Below, piece after piece: positions 34,130 to 44,300 of a stretch of DNA of 64,000 bases (its first letter is position 1; the number at the start of each line of letters is the position of its first letter). Under the pieces are notes generated by a model that saw only the letters and a list, made by a program, of their open reading frames with translations, had not been told where the DNA came from and did no database searches. Source of the stretch: Roseomonas populi (GTDB lineage Bacteria; Pseudomonadota; Alphaproteobacteria; Acetobacterales; Acetobacteraceae); NCBI RefSeq assembly GCF_024594815.1, contig NZ_JANJOU010000028.1, forward strand, positions 1 through 64,000, in the 5' to 3' direction. The position numbers and the translations under genes were made by a program.

Positions 34130-35349
34130 CGCACGCCCCCTTGGGCACGGCGGGCCGTGATCTCCAGCAGGAGGGCAATGGCGCCGAGGGCGGCGCCGAG
34201 TTCGCAGACCGCGGCCCAGCCGCCCTGTTCCCAGGCCGCCATGGCTCCGGCCGAGCCGGCCGCGCCGCCGAGGAACATGCCGGTCATGAAGACGGTGTTG
34301 ATCCGGCTCCGGGCCTCGGGCCGCAGGGCGTAGATGACGTGCTGGTTGGAGACGAGCGCGCTCTGCACCCCGAAGTCGAGGATGATCACGCCCAGGACAA
34401 GCCCGCCGATCGCCGGCCAGGCGCCGAACACGGCCCAGGCCGCAAGGGTGAGAAGCGCGCCGAGCCCGATCACCAGCCGCGGCCCGCGCCTGTCGGCCAG
34501 GCGGCCCGCCAGCGGTGCCGCGGCGATCCCCACGGCGCCGACCGCGCCGAACAGCCCCGCCACCTCCGCGCCCAGCCCGAAGGGGGGCTGCTCCAGCCGG
34601 AGCGCGAGCACGGTCCAGAAGGCGGAGAAGGAGGCGAAGAGCGCGGCCTGCATCAACGTCGCCCGGCGCAGCGCGGTCTGCCCGCGCCAGAGGTCCAGCA
34701 GCGAGCGCAGGGCGGCGCCGTAGCTGATGGAGGCCGCGGCGGGCCGGCTGGGCAGGATGGCGGCCATCAGGGCCGCGGCGCCGAGGGCCATGGGCACAGC
34801 CAGCCAGAACATGGCGCGCCAGCCGCCATGGGCGGAGACGAAGCCGCCCAGGGTCCGGCTGAGCAGGATGCCTGCCAGCACGCCGCCGGTGACGATCCCC
34901 ACGGTTGCGCCGCGCCGGGCCGGCGGTGCGAGATGCGCGGCTAGGGGAACGATCTGCTGGGCGACGGTCGCGGCCATGCCGACGACCAGGGAGGCAAGGA
35001 CGAGGACCGGCGCGCTCGGCGCCAGCGCCGCCAGAGCCAGAGCTAGCGCCAGCACGACGAACTGCGCGACGATCAGCCTCTTCTGGTCGAGAAGGTCGCC
35101 CAGCGGCAACAGCAGGAACAGGCTGGCGGCGTAGCCAAGCTGCGTCGCAGTCGGGATCAGGGCCGTGGCGTCGGAAGCGGCAAAATCCTGCCCGATGATG
35201 CCGAGCATCGGCTGATTGTAGTAGATGTTCGCGACGGCCACGCCCGCCGCCGCAGCCATGGCGAAGGTGAGCCCCGGGCTGAGGCCCGGGGGCGGCCCAC
35301 CTTTCACGGCGCTGTTGCCGAGCAGGTTGGAAGTGGAGGTGTCCAGCAT
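34126..35349 (-). CDS. MFS transporter (YdhP/NepI-like)
   Basis: 407 residues, 12 predicted transmembrane helices. [17 protein letters not shown] and [20 protein letters not shown] (motif A) near the N-terminus, [20 protein letters not shown] in helix 5-6, and [20 protein letters not shown] late. Aromatic acid or small-molecule transporters of this branch often accompany catabolic hydroxylases. First gene of the MFS-monooxygenase operon, divergent from LysR with a 95-bp gap. A decayed near-copy lies at 37340-38299. Confidence 0.88.
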   Translation of the reverse strand: MLDTSTSNLLGNSAVKGGPPPGLSPGLTFAMAAAAGVAVANIYYNQPMLGIIGQDFAASDATALIPTATQLGYAASLFLLLPLGDLLDQKRLIVAQFVVLALALALAALAPSAPVLVLASLVVGMAATVAQQIVPLAAHLAPPARRGATVGIVTGGVLAGILLSRTLGGFVSAHGGWRAMFWLAVPMALGAAALMAAILPSRPAAASISYGAALRSLLDLWRGQTALRRATLMQAALFASFSAFWTVLALRLEQPPFGLGAEVAGLFGAVGAVGIAAAPLAGRLADRRGPRLVIGLGALLTLAAWAVFGAWPAIGGLVLGVIILDFGVQSALVSNQHVIYALRPEARSRINTVFMTGMFLGGAAGSAGAMAAWEQGGWAAVCELGAALGAIALLLEITARRAQGGVR

Positions 35350-35429
35350 CGGTCTGGGTTCCTTGTGCGGTGCTCCCCATCTGCTCCCCTGACTTCCCGC
35401 GCTGTAGCCATCCCTATTGCACGGGCGGT

Positions 35430-35446
35430 ATAACGCCGGGCGTTAT
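35430..35446. promoter_or_regulatory. LysR-type palindrome overlapping the regulator start codon
   Basis: ATAACGCC-G-GGCGTTAT is a perfect 8-bp inverted repeat whose right arm includes the AT of the LysR ATG (35445). It fits the T-N11-A LysR-box form. Located in the 95-bp divergent gap with the MFS operon, it suits combined autorepression and activation. Confidence 0.75.
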
Positions 35447-36347
35447 GATTAACCTGACCAATGTCGCGGTGCTGGTGGAGGCGGTGGGTGCCGGCAGCCT
35501 CGCGGCAGCTGCGCGGCGCCTCCGGATCACGCCGATGCTCGCCTCACGCCGTCTCGCGGAGCTAGAGGAGGAGGTGGGCGCCCGGCTGATGCACCGGACG
35601 ACCCGGTCGCTGTCCCTGACGGTGGAGGGCGAGGCCTTCCTGCCCCATGCCGAGGCGCTGTTGGAGGAGGAGGCGCAGGCCCGCGCCTCCGTGCGGCCGG
35701 CCGCCACCGGCCTCACCGGCACCTTGCGTCTGACGGCCTCAGTCCCCTTTGGCCGCAAGGTGGTGGCGCCGCTCGTGCCCGTCTTCCTGCAGGACCATCC
35801 TGGCCTGCAGGTCGATCTCCTGCTGAGCGACAGCATCGTGGACATCGTGGCGCAGGGCCTGGACCTCGCGATCCGCATCGCCGTCCTTCGCGACAACACG
35901 CTCGTTGCTCGCCGGCTGGCGGACAACCCGCGCGGCCTCTACGCGTCGCCCGCCTACTTGGCAGAGCACGGCATTCCCGCGACGCCGGCGGAACTGGTCC
36001 ACCATCGCTGCCTCATGCTGACCGGGACGAGCCACTGGACCTTCCTGGCGGGCGGCAGGACGGTCCGGCAACGCGTCTTCGGCCCTTTCACCTCCAGTTC
36101 GGTGGAGGCGTTGCACCAGGCCTGCCTCGGCGGTCTCGGCATCGCGATGCTGTCGGCCTGGGACGTGCGGGAGGAGGTCGCGATCGGGCATCTTCTTCCC
36201 ATCCAAATGGATGCGGGCGTGCCGGAGCCGCTGGCCATCTGGGCCGTCTACCCGACCGTCCGCCTCACGCCGCCGAAGGTGCGGCTGTTCATGACTGCCC
36301 TGGAGGCCCGTTTGCGGCAGCCTGGAGGTGCTCTCCCGAGGCACTAA
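35445..36347 (+). CDS. LysR-family transcriptional regulator
   Basis: 300 residues, standard size. The winged helix-turn-helix is at 1-60 (AVLVEAVGAGSLAAAARRL then ITPMLASRRLAELEEEVGARL). A periplasmic-binding-like effector domain follows (TGTLRLTASVPFGRKVVAPL, QGLDLAIRIAVLRD). The start ATG 35445 lies inside a perfect palindrome, pointing to autoregulation. Divergent from the MFS-monooxygenase operon, it probably activates it in response to the substrate or an intermediate. Members of this subgroup (with RTTRSLSLT) are often repressor-like for aromatic genes. Confidence 0.9.
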   Translation: MINLTNVAVLVEAVGAGSLAAAARRLRITPMLASRRLAELEEEVGARLMHRTTRSLSLTVEGEAFLPHAEALLEEEAQARASVRPAATGLTGTLRLTASVPFGRKVVAPLVPVFLQDHPGLQVDLLLSDSIVDIVAQGLDLAIRIAVLRDNTLVARRLADNPRGLYASPAYLAEHGIPATPAELVHHRCLMLTGTSHWTFLAGGRTVRQRVFGPFTSSSVEALHQACLGGLGIAMLSAWDVREEVAIGHLLPIQMDAGVPEPLAIWAVYPTVRLTPPKVRLFMTALEARLRQPGGALPRH

Positions 36348-36530
36348 TGAGCGGGAGAGGCACTCTGCTGCCGGGTCGGAATGGCCTTTGTGACCAGGCT
36401 ATCTTCTCCGAGGTATGGCGGCACTGCTGCGCCTTGCCGGAACCTGTGCGTGGCGTACTCCCCTCCACTGGTCTGACGGTGCTGATCGCTGCGGGGCAGC
36501 TGTGGCTCGGCCCTTTGCCGCCCGCGTCGC

Positions 36531-37340
36531 TTACCCCGGCGTCACGGCTGGCAATGTGAAGCGGAACACCGCCCCATTGCCGGGCATGCTTTCCGCCCGA
36601 AGGTGCCCGCCATGCGCCTCCACACAGCTTCGACAGATGGCGAGACCCATCTCCATGCCCTCCGCCCTGGTCGAGAAGAAGGGCTCGAAGACGCGCGAGA
36701 GATGGTCCGCGTCGATGCCGTGACCTCGATCCCGCACCTCGACGGACACGCTGCCTTCGGTGCAGGACAGGCGAACGGTCAGGTCGTGCGGCCCGGGTTG
36801 GCCGGCAATCGCCTAGGCGCCGTGCAGCATGAGGTTGACCAGGACCTGCTGGATCTGCACGGGATCCGCGATCACCTGCGGCAGGTCTCCCCCGGTGTCG
36901 AAGTGGACGGACGCGCCGCTGGAGCGCAGGTCCCACTCGATCAGAAGGATCGCCTCCCTCGTCACCTGGACTAGGTCGACGGGCTCGGTCCGCCGGACGG
37001 CGCTGCCGATGAAGGAGCGGAGGCGGGTCACGTCCTCTCGCGCGCGAATCAGCGGGATACGCCCCCGCGCTCGACGAGCGTCTCGTAGTCCGCCTCGGCC
37101 TTCAGCAGGCGCGCGAGGAACCTTGCGCCGGTGAGTAGGGCGGCCGCGGCGAGAAGGGCGGCGGCCAGCCCCGCCCACGCGCCGCCCTGAAGGACGGCGA
37201 CGGCGACCGCGGCGCCCGCGCCGAGGGCGCGCAGGAGAAGGACTGCCGCTAGCGTGGCCGCCGACAGAAGCCGCCTCAGCCGTTCCTGCCGGCTCGCACG
37301 GCGGGCCCAGCGTGGCAGGGAGCCTGCAATGGTTGGCGCT
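36531..37340 (-). pseudogene. Sensor histidine kinase, decayed 3' half
   Basis: The 3' part shows the ATP-binding module of a FixL/DctB-type kinase: PVQIQQVLVNLMLHGA, then after a TAG (36813-36815; Ala-Glu-Ala expected, so GAG to TAG) the frame resumes with VSVEVRDRGHGID, RVFEPFFSTRAEG and GNGAVFRFTLP. The His-containing helix is missing. Upstream, in another frame, lie a basic stretch, two hydrophobic helices (SAATLAAVLLLRALGAG; AGLAAALLAAAALLTGARF) and a short coiled region ending YETLVERG, which would be the membrane part. Stop, frameshift and deletion make it inactive. It is fused upstream to a broken MFS gene. Confidence 0.7.
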
Positions 37341-38299
37341 GTATCCTGCGCGTCCGGCTGCAGAGCGTAGATGACGTGTTGGTTGGAGACGAGCGCGCCC
37401 TGCACGCCGAAATCGAGGATCACCACCCCCAGCACCAGCCCCGCGATGCCCGGCCAGGCGGCCCAGGCGGCCAGGGTGAGGAAAGGCGCCGGGTCCGATC
37501 ACCAGCCGCGGGCCGCAACGGTCGGCCAGCCCTCCGCCCAGCGGGGCGGCCGCGACGCCCACGGCGCCGACCACGCCGAAGACCCCAGCCACCTCCGCGC
37601 TGAGCTCGAAGGGAGGCTGCTCCAGCCGGAGCGCCAGGATCGTCCAGAAGGCGAAGAAGGAGGCGAAAAGGGCCGCCTGAATCAGCGTCGCCCCGCGAAG
37701 GGCGGGGTGGCCGCGCCAGAGATCCAGCAGGGACCGGAGCTCGGCGCCGTAGCCGAGCGTGGCGGCGGCGGGCCGGCGCGGGAGGATCGTCGCCATCAGC
37801 GCCGCCGTCCCCAGCGCCAGGGAATGACGAGCCGGAACATGCCGCGCCAGCCGCCATGGGCGGAGACGAAGCCGCCCAGCGTGCGGCTGAGCAGGATGCC
37901 TGTGAGCACCCCGCCGGTCACCGTGCCCACCGTCGCGCCACGGCGCTTCGGAGAAGCGAGGTGGGCGGCGAAGGGTACGATCTGCTGGGCCACGGTCGAG
38001 CAGAGCCCGACGACGAGGGAGGCGAGCACGAGGACCGGCGCGCTCGGCGCCAGCGCCGCCAGCGCGAGCGCCCCCGCGAGGACGATGAACTGCCCGACGA
38101 TCGGTCGCCTCTGGTTCAAGAGGTCGCCGAGCGGCAGCAGCAGGAAGAGGCTGGCGGCATAGCCGAGCTGGGCCGCGGTGGGGATCAGGGCGGTGCTGGC
38201 GGCGCCGGGAAAGTCGCCCTCGACGATGCCGAGCATGGGCTGATTGTAGTAGATGTTTGCCACCGCGATCCCCGCGGCGGCAGCCGTTGCGAAGGTCAT
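37340..38299 (-). pseudogene. MFS transporter, frameshifted duplicate of the 34126-35349 gene
   Basis: Closely similar to the intact MFS gene throughout ([51 protein letters not shown]). It has two one-base shifts: near 37820 (after FRLVIP, where LALGTAALMATILP is one frame away) and near 37475 (after RLVIGPGA, where FLTLAAWAAWPGIAGLVLG is one frame away). After YALQPDAQ the match stops and sensor-kinase-like membrane sequence follows without a gap. So a duplication, a fusion deletion and point decay are recorded. A single assembled read error would not explain all three. Confidence 0.8.
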
Positions 38300-38371
38300 G
38301 CCCTGAGTCGGAGGGCCGGCCGATGCGGGGGCGTGCCGGCCTGGATGCCTGTCGTCGCCTTCGTGCCTCCC

Positions 38372-38926
38372 TCAGGCCTGCCGCGCCGGCGCCGCCTGGT
38401 GCTGGCGGCGCCAGGCGAGCGGCGTGCTGCCGGTGAGGCGGCGGAACACGCGGGAGAAATGCGCCTGGTCGGCCAGCCCGCAGGACAGGGCGATCTCGCA
38501 GAGGGGCGCGCGGCTTTCCAGCATCAGGGCCTTGGCGCGCTCGATGCGGCGCTCCATGACGAAAGCGTGCGGCGACTTGCTGAAGCTCTGCTTAAAGGCG
38601 CGGGCGAAGTGGCCGCAGCTCAGCCGCACCTCGGCGGCGAGGTTCTTCTGCAGGATCCGCCTCTCCAGATTGGCCTCGACATAGCGGGCGATGTTCACGG
38701 CCTGCCACCGCGCCAGCCCGCCGGGGACCGGCGAGACGCCGGCCCTGCCCGGCCCCGCCGCGTCCAGCAACCGGGTAGCGCGGGCCAGGGTGGTCGCCGC
38801 GGCCCCATGGTCGCGGTCGAGCAGGTCGAGCGCGTCCCGCAGCAGGCGGTGGACCGTGCCGGCTTCTCCCCGCCTCCAGGACTCCTCGTGACCGCCGGCT
38901 CGAATAAGGTGTCCGCTGGTGATCAT
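38372..38926 (-). CDS. AraC-family transcriptional regulator
   Basis: 184 residues. C-terminal 100 residues hold the two AraC helix-turn-helix units (LQKNLAAEVRLSCGHFARAF and LCEIALSCGLADQAHFSRVF, then RLTGSTPLAWRR). The N-terminal 75 residues are Arg/Ala-rich helices without a cupin sensing domain, so it is a short AraC type. ATG 38926 with GGAGCAGGG upstream. Divergent from the REC-PAS-kinase, with a 269-bp gap that carries an interleaved palindrome. Target genes may be either neighbour; inference. Confidence 0.85.
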   Translation of the reverse strand: MITSGHLIRAGGHEESWRRGEAGTVHRLLRDALDLLDRDHGAAATTLARATRLLDAAGPGRAGVSPVPGGLARWQAVNIARYVEANLERRILQKNLAAEVRLSCGHFARAFKQSFSKSPHAFVMERRIERAKALMLESRAPLCEIALSCGLADQAHFSRVFRRLTGSTPLAWRRQHQAAPARQA

Positions 38927-39030
38927 CGCCCTGCTCCGCTGTTGGGAAGTGTCCGCTGGCGGGAGACTGAGCGAGCGCCGGGCCGACCTCCACTCGGCAC
39001 AGGTTCGTGCCGGTAAGCTATTGCGCCCGC

Positions 39031-39051
39031 GGAAGCTATACTTCCGTATAG
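39031..39051. promoter_or_regulatory. Interleaved palindromes in the AraC/kinase intergenic region
   Basis: GGAAG-CTATA-CTTCC and CTATAC-TTCC-GTATAG overlap, so the 21-bp stretch can pair in two ways. It is unlike the GC-rich surroundings and lies about 145 bp before the kinase start and 105 bp before the AraC start. Likely a regulator site; I cannot tell which protein binds. Confidence 0.55.
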
Positions 39052-39195
39052 GGGGGCCGATCATGGTGCGCGGCCCCGCGCCGCATCGTTGGGTCCCGCC
39101 CGGCGGTAGCCGTGGCGCCGGGCCGGGCATCGTGCATAATCCGGACCTGCCGGGCGCCGCGCGCAGGCCGGCATGGCGGAACGCCGTGAGGGAAG

Positions 39196-40710
39196 ATGAA
39201 GTCAGCGCGCATCCTGATCGTCGAGAACGACCGCATCGTGGCGCGGGACCTCGCGCAGCAGCTGGCCCGGCTCGGCCACGTCGTCGCCGGCACGACCTCC
39301 CACGGGGAGGAGGCGGCGGACCGGGTCCTCGACACCGGCGCGGAGCTGGTTCTGATGGACATTCACCTCGACGATGGGATGGACGGGGTCACGGCCGCGC
39401 AGGAGATCCGCGACCGCTGCGGGGTACCCGTGATCTTCCTCACGGCCTATGCCGACGAGACGACGGTGCGCCGGGCAAGCCGCACCGAGCCCTTCGGGTA
39501 CCTGCTGAAGCCTTTCGAGGCCCTGCAGCTCATGACCGTGATCGAGCTGGCGCTTTTCAAGCACGCGGCGGAGCGCGAGCTGCGGATCAGCGAGCGGCGC
39601 TACGCCACGACCCTCTCCAGCATCGCGGACGGCGTGATCTCGACCGATGGGAAGGCGAAGATCATCTTCATTAACCCCGTCGCGGAGGCGCTGACCGGCT
39701 GGAGCCGCGAGGAGGCGATGGGGCGGAACATCACCGAGGTCTTCCAGGTGGAGAACGGCATCACCCGGGAGGGGGTGGAGGATCCGGTGGTGCGGGCGCT
39801 GCGCTCCGGCCTCGCGGAGAGCCTGCCGCCCCATTCGGTGCTGCGCTCCCGCAACGGCGGCGAGGTGCCCGTCGACGACAGCGGCGCGCCGGTGCTGGGC
39901 GATGACGGCGCGGTGCTCGGCGCCGTCCTCGTCTTCTCCGACGTGACGCGCCGGCGGCAGGCGGAGGAGGCGCTGCGGCGCGGGCAGGCCGAGCTGGCGC
40001 ATGCCGCGCGCCTGACGACGCTTGGCGAGCTGACCGTCTCCATCGCCCATGAGGTGAACCAACCGCTGATGGCCGCGGTAACGAATGCCGAGGCCTGCAT
40101 CCGCTGGCTCAACGCCCCGTCGCCCGACGTGGAGCGGGCGCAGGAGGCCGCTCGTCGGGTGATGCGGAACGGCCACCGGGCCGCCGAGGTCATCCGGAGC
40201 ATCCGGGCACTGGCGCGCAACAGCAAGCCGGAGATGGTCCCCTTCGACCTGCGCCCGGCGGTGGAGGACGTGCTGAGGCTGATGCAGGGCGAGCTGCAGG
40301 GGGCCGGCATCGCGCTGCGGACGGGGTTTCCGCCCGCGCCGGTCGTGGTGACAGGGGATCGGGTGCAGCTCCAGCAGGTGGTCATGAACCTCGTGCTGAA
40401 CGCGCGGGAGGCAATCGGCGCGGGAGAGACGGACGGGGTGATCCGCGTCGTGCTGTCGGAGAGGGGCGGGGAGGTCGCGCTGGCCGTCGAGGATTCCGGA
40501 CCTGGGATCGCGGCGGAGATCCGGGACCGCATCTTCGAGCCGCTCTTCACCACGAAGGAGGGCGGCCTCGGCCTCGGCCTTTCGATCTGCCGCTCCATCA
40601 CCGATGCGCATGGCGGGCGGATCGGCGTGCGGCCGAACGGGCCGACGGGCTCCGCCTTCGAGATCGTCCTGCCGGGCGCGGTCGATGGGCATCACGACCA
40701 CCAGGGCTGA
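39196..40710 (+). CDS. Receiver-PAS-histidine kinase hybrid
   Basis: 504 residues, soluble. N-terminal receiver domain: ARILIVENDRIVARDLAQQL, phospho-Asp in LVLMDIHLDDGMDG, Thr in IFLTAYAD and Lys in YLLKPFEALQ. PAS domain about 130-260 (YATTLSSIADGVISTDGKAK, then GWSREEAMGRNITEVF). Kinase core: LGELTVSIAHEVNQPLMAAV (His box), NLVLNAREAIG, DSGPGIAAEIRDR and GLGLGLSICRS. This is the FixL/DctB-like kinase type with the HEVNQPL motif. The gene overlaps the next by 26 bp, so the response regulator is its partner. The N-terminal receiver may take phosphate from another kinase. Confidence 0.92.
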   Translation: MKSARILIVENDRIVARDLAQQLARLGHVVAGTTSHGEEAADRVLDTGAELVLMDIHLDDGMDGVTAAQEIRDRCGVPVIFLTAYADETTVRRASRTEPFGYLLKPFEALQLMTVIELALFKHAAERELRISERRYATTLSSIADGVISTDGKAKIIFINPVAEALTGWSREEAMGRNITEVFQVENGITREGVEDPVVRALRSGLAESLPPHSVLRSRNGGEVPVDDSGAPVLGDDGAVLGAVLVFSDVTRRRQAEEALRRGQAELAHAARLTTLGELTVSIAHEVNQPLMAAVTNAEACIRWLNAPSPDVERAQEAARRVMRNGHRAAEVIRSIRALARNSKPEMVPFDLRPAVEDVLRLMQGELQGAGIALRTGFPPAPVVVTGDRVQLQQVVMNLVLNAREAIGAGETDGVIRVVLSERGGEVALAVEDSGPGIAAEIRDRIFEPLFTTKEGGLGLGLSICRSITDAHGGRIGVRPNGPTGSAFEIVLPGAVDGHHDHQG

Positions 40711-41329
40711 GGGCGGCAGAGAGCCGCTGGTCTATGTCGTGGACGATGATCCCGACGTGCTGGAGGCGGTGGGGGAGTTGCTGCTCTCCGTCGGGCTGCG
40801 GCCCGCGCTCTTCGCCTCGCCGTCGGATTTCCAGGGTGCCCTGCGCCGGGATGTCCCGGGTTGCCTCGTGCTCGACGTGCGGCTCCCCGGGCGGAACGGG
40901 ATCGATGCCTTCGCCGATCTCCGCAGGACCGGCATCGACCTGCCGGTGATCTTCATCAGCGGGCATGCCGACGTGCTGATGGCCGTGCGCGCCATGAAGG
41001 CGGGCGCCTTCGAGTTCTTCACCAAGCCTGTCCGCAACCAGGACCTGCTCGATGCCATCCACGCCGCCCTCGCCGCCGACGCGGCGGGGCTGGAGACCCG
41101 GCGGAGGCTGGCGACAGTGCGGCAGGCGCATGACGGCCTCTCGGCCCGCGAGCGCGAGGTGATGTCGCTCCTGGTGGAGGGGTTGATGAACAAGCAGATC
41201 GCGGGCCGGCTGGGCGTCTCGGAGCCGACGGTGAAGGGCCACCGCTTGCAGATCATGCGCAAGATGGGCGTCCGCAGCCTGCCCGACCTCGTCCGCGCCG
41301 CCGCCCTGCTGGATGCGGGCCGGGGCTGA
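40685..41329 (+). CDS. FixJ/NarL-type response regulator
   Basis: 214 residues: receiver domain (VYVVDDDPDVLEAVGELLLS; phospho-Asp in CLVLDVRLPGRNGID; Lys in FEFFTKPVRNQDL), then a LuxR-type helix-turn-helix (GLSAREREVMSLLVEGLMNK then QIAGRLGVSEPTVKGHRLQI). Starts at ATG 40685 inside the kinase gene (26-bp overlap). This is the cytoplasmic output of the preceding kinase, activating transcription when phosphorylated. Its stop lies 7 bp from the end of the convergent giant kinase gene. Confidence 0.93.
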   Translation: MGITTTRAEGGREPLVYVVDDDPDVLEAVGELLLSVGLRPALFASPSDFQGALRRDVPGCLVLDVRLPGRNGIDAFADLRRTGIDLPVIFISGHADVLMAVRAMKAGAFEFFTKPVRNQDLLDAIHAALAADAAGLETRRRLATVRQAHDGLSAREREVMSLLVEGLMNKQIAGRLGVSEPTVKGHRLQIMRKMGVRSLPDLVRAAALLDAGRG

Positions 41330-41336
41330 CCGGCCG

Positions 41337-44300
41337 TCACGCCGGGCCGGCCGCCTCGCCTCCCCCGGCGCTGACCGGGAAGGTGACGGCCAGGCTGGCG
41401 CCGGTGCCCGTCTCCATGGCGATCCTGCCGCGCAGCTGATGGGCGAGGTCGCCGAGGAGCTGCAGGCCGAGGCTGTCGGCGGTTTCCGGATCGGGGATCC
41501 TGCCTCCCGCGAAGCCGTTCCCGTCGTCGACGACCGAGAGCCGGGCCATGCCCGCCTCCTCGCCGAGGGTGACCCGGATCTCCCCCGCGCTCCGCCCAGC
41601 GAAGGCGTGCTTGAAGGCGTTGGTGACGAGCTCGTTCACGATCAGCCCGCAGGACACGGCCTTGTCCAGGTCCAGGTGCAGGTCGGCGAGGTCCGTCACT
41701 ACCGCGATGTTCCTGTCCGGCGACCGATACGCGCTCCCCAGCCCGGCGCAGAGGCTGCCGAGGTGCCGGCGCATGGAGACACGAGTGTAGTCGCCCGCGT
41801 GATAGAGGTTCTCGTGCACCAGGGCCATGGAGCGGACCCGGTCGCGGCTCTCGGCGAAGAGGCCGGCTACCTGCGGGTCCTGGATGCGCGCGGCCTGCAG
41901 GTTGAGAAGGCTGCTGATGAGCTGGAGGTTGTTCTTCACCCGGTGATGCATCTCCTTCAGCAGCGCCTCCTTCTCCTCCAGCGCGGCGTTGCCGAGGGAG
42001 ATCGCTGCCTGGGAAGCGAGGAGCCGCAGCACCGCGAGTCGTGCCTCGGTGAAGGCGTGCGGGGTCAGCGCGTTCTCGAGGTAGAGCAGCCCCATGAGCT
42101 TCGCCTGCCGGAGCAGCGGGAGGCAGAGGAGGGAGCGCGTGGGACCGGCCTCGAGGTAGGGGTCCGCAGGGCGGTCATGCCGCCTCGCCGCGTCACCGAT
42201 CAGCACCGGCTCCCCCTCCTGCATCGTGCGGCCGAGGATCGAGAGGGGGGCGGCGGCCCCGGTGAGCGGGGCGTCGGGAAAGGTCACCTCGATGCCCTGC
42301 GATCCCGCGCGGGCCTCGGCGGCGGACCGCAGCTCCCCGGACCGCGGCAGCACGAGAAGGCCGCGGGTGGCGCCCGCATGCTCCAGCACCGTGACCATCA
42401 GGGTCCGCATGAGCGCGGGCAGCCCCGCCTCGCCGGACATGGCCTGCGAGGAGCGCACGAGGCTGTCCACGTCCAGCGCAGCGCCGTCCGGCAGGTGCCG
42501 GGCCGCCCTCGGCTCCTCACCACCGGCGAGCTCCCGGTGCAGGCTGTCGATCCTCTGGACCTTCGCCGTGGCGCCCCAGGCGAGGTAGGCGCCCCGCGCC
42601 TCGCGGAGATGCGCGAGGGCGGCCGTCGGCAGGTCCCGCCGGTGGTAGAAGCGGAAGGCCCATTCCTGCGCGAGGGCCGCCACCTGGACGAGCCCTCCCT
42701 CTCTCGCCGCGCGGATGGCGGATTCGACGTGCCGTATGGCGGCCAGGCTGTCGCCGCGCACGGCGGCGATGGCGGCGTCCACCAGCAGGGCGCGCGCGGC
42801 CCAGTTCGCCGGGCCACTCTCCGCCCAGACCCGCATCTGCTCCCCGTGGCGCAACAGCCCGGGGCTCGGCTCCGCGGGCGCGGAGGCCTCCTCCACGGCC
42901 GCGCGCGCGAGGGCGGCGTGGAAGTGGTATTCCGCCAGCTCGACATGGCCGCCGGTGGTCCAGAGAAGCGGCGCCGCCCTCTCCGCCATGGCGAGGGCCA
43001 GGGGCATGTCACCCTCGTAGACTGCCGCCTGTAGTCGCCGGATCCAGTGCCAGCAGGCCGCGATGGCGAGATCCGGCTCCGCCTCCAGCCGCGCCTCGAA
43101 GACCGGGTCGGCGATGTCCGACGGCAGGCCGCGCAGGGCCCGCAGCAGGCCGATCTGGCTGGTGATGATGTCGGCGATCAGGCCGAAGCGGATGCGGCGG
43201 ACGAAGGCGAGCTTCGCCTCGGCCTCCGCCTGCGCCTCGCCGAGCGGGGTGCCGGCGGCAATGAGGCTGGTGACGAGGGTGCAGGCCGAGAAGCCGGAAT
43301 AGGTCAGGTCGCCCACCTCCACCGCGATCTCGTGCGCGCGGCGCAGCAGCGGCAGGGTGCGGGCGAAGGGCCAGGTCCAGGGCGCGACATGGCAGGCGAA
43401 GCACATCCGCACGCGCGGCTCGTAGCGCGCCAGCGGCTCGGCTTCCACCATCTCTTGTCCCAGGCGCCCGAAGTGAAACCCGGCCGGGTAGTCGCCGAAA
43501 TACGGGCCGAGGACCATGCCAAGATAGGCGTAGCCGAGGGGGGATGCGTCGGAGTTCCCGTTCGCCAAGCTCAGCCGGGCCATGCGGCAGAGGATGAGGC
43601 AGACCAAGTCCTGGTCCGTGAAGAAGCTGGGGGGCAGGGTGGCCGCCAGCACGTCCATGAAGGCCTGCGTCTCAGCAGAGGCAGCGCGCGGGAGCGTGGA
43701 AAGGGACTCCACCGGGCGGTCGCCGAGCTCGGCCCGGAGCGCGGCGTATTCCTGCCGGGCTGCCTCGGGGCCGGGATGGGCGTTCCAGTCGACTCCCGCG
43801 TCCCGCAGGAAGACGAGGCAGGCCTCGACAGCCCGGTCGTTCCGGTCCTGCGCCGTGTGCAGGGTGATGAGAAGGGCGGCCACGCCGGCCCGTTCCGCCA
43901 CTCCCTCCGCCTCAGGCAGCAGGTCCAGCAGTTGCCGCTCCGCCGCCGCCTGCTCGCCCCTGAGGAACAGGCACTCCGCTGCCCCGAGGGCGAGGCGGAA
44001 GCCCAGCCGGCCCGGCCCGCGTTCCCCCACCCCGGCGTCCCGCCCCAGCGCATCCAGCCCGGCCTCGAAGTAGCCTGACGCTACCTCGTAGGCCGTGCTG
44101 CCGCGGGCGTGCCGGCCGGCACGCAGGTTGAGCGCGGCGACGCTTTCGCGCTCTGCCCAGTCCGTCACCAGCCCCGCCGCCCGGTTGTACTGGTCCACGA
44201 CCGGGGGGACAGTGCTGTCCACCTCCTCCGGGCCGAGGGCGGCGGCGAGGTGGCGGGCGATGCGGAGGTGTCGCGCGGCCCGGTCCTCCCCCGGTAGAAG

